Below, in pieces: positions 36,201-36,907 of a stretch of DNA of 36,907 nt. A program made the translations under genes and the position numbers. How positions within the stretch are numbered: position 1 is the first letter of the stretch; every line of letters starts with the position of its first letter. The notes under the pieces are model-generated. The model saw nothing but the letters and a program-made list of their open reading frames with translations. It ran no database searches and had not been told where the DNA came from. This stretch comes from an uncultured Flavobacteriales bacterium (lineage in GTDB: Bacteria > Bacteroidota > Bacteroidia > Flavobacteriales > Crocinitomicaceae): assembly GCA_946478775.1 (NCBI GenBank), contig CAMLDR010000018.1, positions 1 through 36,907 on the forward strand. The letters are read 5' to 3'.

Positions 36201-36440
36201 AAGCAGCACCGCTATCTTCTCACGTCTCCACATTTGATACCGGAAAATATTTGCAATCAGGTTCACACTTAAGAAAGCCAGCAAAATCTCAAACCATTTG
36301 GCATTGTAGACCCATAGCTTTGCGGCCTGGGTTGTTTCATAGGATTCGATAAAAGTAGCTATTGCAATTGCTGAAAGGAAGATGAATAATCCCAGTGCCA
36401 TTGCTCTCATCGAGAAAAGAGCTTTTGCTAGTGTGTCCAT
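33204..36440 (-). CDS. ccsBA: Fused ResB/CcsA cytochrome c synthase (CcsBA)
   Basis: The 1078-residue product is a fusion of ResB (CcsB) and CcsA, the System II heme exporter and cytochrome c synthase. N-terminal helices (about 10-100, with TM-His H82 in FHISF) surround a long periplasmic ResB region; a helix lies at about 441-460. The C-terminal part has helices from about 768 onward, the heme-binding motif WGRYWGWDPKETW (about 970-982), His residues H897 (MIHVA), H995 (ILHFRF) and H1034 (GLHSYA), which fit the periplasmic and membrane His pairs known for CcsBA. Two oddities stand out. An internal segment at about 476-494 (VVLVLALSSFSVFGQ) looks like a signal peptide, and a His/Asp-rich stretch (about 499-519) follows it. 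The gene ends overlapping the peroxidase gene by four bases. Confidence 0.95.
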   Translation of the reverse strand: MDTLAKALFSMRAMALGLFIFLSAIAIATFIESYETTQAAKLWVYNAKWFEILLAFLSVNLIANIFRYQMWRREKIAVLLFHISFIVIIIGAAITRYISYEGIMPIREGASSNIVYTSDPYLWVQVNDGKEYQLTHDVRTYLAESYPFNSASMDIEFPKRKTAVSIEYVDFKSKQLDTIDIDPKYKTSALDIVTDGKKSNYVVNDEIFSLNGIPLAFSENLVKGINVYRKNDTLRLRSELPMQYLAMSEMKKIRESGMAPPDSAYTNVVPGEEIIFATTTLYLVAGQQFVFKQEIPNVGKILVPSGKRDVGSDYLTVKITDGSKSKIVRLKGGEKMVGEPAFFEFNGLNYHLEYGMKRITIPFYMKCNDFTLDRYSGSDMPSSYASDLQVLDTANNEFGTKHVFMNNVLDYGGYRFFQSSYDADEQGTILSVNHDFWGTNITYFGYLMMFIGMIFSLFAPASRFRELMRNIANSNGKNIVVLVLALSSFSVFGQNIETHAHKQEENQIHDHDHDHNHDHAESSAPVRSVNPVVYYISEEQSDELATLLVKDFKNRIVPMHTVCDQLLRKLYRANKYDDRNAIQTILSMHMYPDYWMDQKVIQVPAALKEKYSLGKYASFRELTNETGDFKWIADYNTALRKAESQQSEAEKKLIKLGEKYQVFSAVIRWQYMKIIPLKEGKVINWYMPFSQEVMMSDTVTSKLALTYISSLNDAAKSNNDFTKSTKLLNELKKAQRTIAPASILPSETHAKIEVSYNKMEIFKNSEYSYLLLGLGLMIVFFIRVLFNPSEKSEKRYSIIRKIFVFFLVIVFLYHGTGLGLRWYVSGHVPWSDGYEAVVFIGWVTMLAGFIFARTNPGILAGAALLAAFMIFVTEMNLLDPEITQLPPVLKSYWLMIHVAIITGSYGFLGLACILGIFNMVLYLFRNPENAKKATRNINELTYVSEMTMIVGLFMLTIGTFLGGIWANESWGRYWGWDPKETWALVSVLVYSIILHFRFIPGLKGKFAFNTAAMWGYAAILFTFFGVNFILVGLHSYANGDGSVNLPIWVWLVVLGFLIVTIIAGVKNKNYLKAQRESL

Positions 36441-36468
36441 GTAAAAACGGATTGATAATTTTCAGTTG

Positions 36469-36476
36469 CAAAAATA
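36469..36476 (-). promoter_or_regulatory. Likely -7 box for the ccsBA operon
   Basis: TATTTTTG on the minus strand matches TAnnTTTG exactly and lies 28 bases upstream of the ccsBA start codon. Confidence 0.45.
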
Positions 36477-36540
36477 ACGATTCGTTTGGGTTTTCGGTCT
36501 AAATAATGGCGCAATAATGAGAAAATAGCATTGCACCTAT

Positions 36541-36676
36541 TTCTCCCGCAGATCACGCGGATTACGCAGAAGAAAATACTATCAGGAAAGAAATGACGCT
36601 GTTTATCTCAGCCAAAAATAATCTGAAACAGATACCAGTAATAAAATCAGCGGGATCCGCGAAATCAGCGGGCAAA
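36541..36676. repeat. Intergenic inverted repeat pair, CCCGCAGAT family
   Basis: The left arm (36541-36577) contains TCTCCCGCAGATCACGCGGA; the right arm (36643-36676), read on the other strand, contains TTGCCCGCTGATTTCGCGGA. About 65 bases separate the arms. It fills most of the 372-base spacer between ccsBA and the zinc-ribbon gene. From 36441 to 36812 I see no other gene. Confidence 0.65.
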
Positions 36677-36701
36677 AAAAAGGGTTCGCTTAACGAACCC
36701 T
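36674..36701 (-). terminator. Rho-independent terminator for the zinc-ribbon gene
   Basis: AGGGTTCG (36681-36688) pairs with CGAACCCT (36694-36701) around CTTAA. On the minus strand the stem is followed by eight T residues (the A-run from 36674). It ends the transcript coming from the right edge. Confidence 0.85.
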
Positions 36702-36812
36702 CTTCTAATTTTATCTATCACAAACGATACTTGTTGCAAAACTGCACTAACGCTTACGCAGGAGCTTCAGCGGAGGCGCAACGCTTGTTTTTTTTATTCG
36801 CTTTGCGAATTC

Positions 36813-36907
36813 TTATTCAGCGTCTACCACTTCTGCAGGAACCAAAATTCTTCCGCAATGTTCGCAAACGATTACTTTTCTGCGTGTATCGATATCCAAT
36901 TGACGTT
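36813..36907 (-). CDS. C4-type zinc-ribbon protein, 3' end only
   Basis: The frame enters from the right edge and ends at a TAA on the minus strand. The visible residues are IDTRRKVIVCEHCGRILV and a short acidic tail. The VCEHCGRILV ending is the second Cys pair of the C4-type zinc ribbon (PF02591-type) found at the C-terminus of proteins with a long N-terminal coiled coil. In Bacteroidota these often follow a Nif3-like gene. Only about 31 residues lie in the window, so the assignment rests on this tail. The stop is 112 bases from a strong terminator. Confidence 0.75.
   Translation of the reverse strand, partial: RQLDIDTRRKVIVCEHCGRILVPAEVVDAE

Noticed and set aside
36796..36810. ATTCGC/GCGAAT hairpin as terminator of the zinc-ribbon gene
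   Set aside because: On the minus strand the stem is followed by A residues, not T; the real terminator is at 36674-36701.

Overview
The window looks like a chromosomal segment of a Bacteroidota bacterium, most likely order Flavobacteriales and perhaps a Fluviicola/Crocinitomicaceae relative; that last step is a guess from gene content. The evidence is five proteins with type IX secretion (T9SS) C-terminal sorting regions, a PorP/SprF-like outer-membrane protein, a TonB-dependent receptor with a carboxypeptidase-like N-terminal domain, bacillithiol and ResB/CcsA genes, signal peptides that end in FGQ, FAQ or FSQ, promoter-like TAnnTTTG boxes, and little use of Shine-Dalgarno sites. No tRNA, rRNA, CRISPR array, transposase, phage gene or plasmid origin was seen.

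Layout. 1-9240 (+): a small secreted T9SS protein, then a 2316-residue PKD-repeat adhesin-like protein with a type B sorting domain, immediately followed by its likely PorP/SprF-type partner. 9341-15599 (-): a tightly packed run, in transcription order panB, an RluA-type pseudouridine synthase, a periplasmic propeller/Y_Y_Y sensor without a kinase domain, a TPR sensor histidine kinase and a LuxR-type response regulator. 15738-17140 (-): recF overlapping a DUF721 (DciA-like) gene. 17286-26297 (+): mixed single genes, namely an NTF2-like protein, a broken SRPBCC fragment, two VWA proteins around a Cys-rich lipoprotein, a DUF1905/YdeI-like protein, a cysteine desulfurase, a secreted serine hydrolase, a GT4 glycosyltransferase and a GreA-like coiled-coil protein. 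26471-31305 (+): a TonB-dependent receptor followed by a T9SS-secreted protein, each with an 11-bp-period direct repeat upstream that resembles a PhoP/PHO box. 31511-32044 (+): an FMN reductase, convergent with an overlapping redox operon on the minus strand (33204-36440 ccsBA, 32743-33207 glutathione peroxidase, 32027-32746 bshB1). The right edge holds the 3' end of a zinc-ribbon protein gene on the minus strand.

How the genes may work together. The giant PKD protein and its SprF-like neighbour form a secretion/adhesion pair. The sensor, kinase and regulator genes probably form one signalling pathway whose usual single-chain sensor is split over two genes. CcsBA, glutathione peroxidase and BshB1 overlap by four bases each and link cytochrome c maturation to thiol and peroxide chemistry. 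The receptor and secreted-protein pair looks like a nutrient-uptake unit, possibly for phosphate.

The least explained structure is between genes. At least seven spacers carry imperfect inverted pairs of 20-35 bp repeats, drawn from several sequence families but sharing one design: two arms facing each other across a few to about 80 bp. Some arms supply stop codons, a start codon or a promoter box to adjacent genes.
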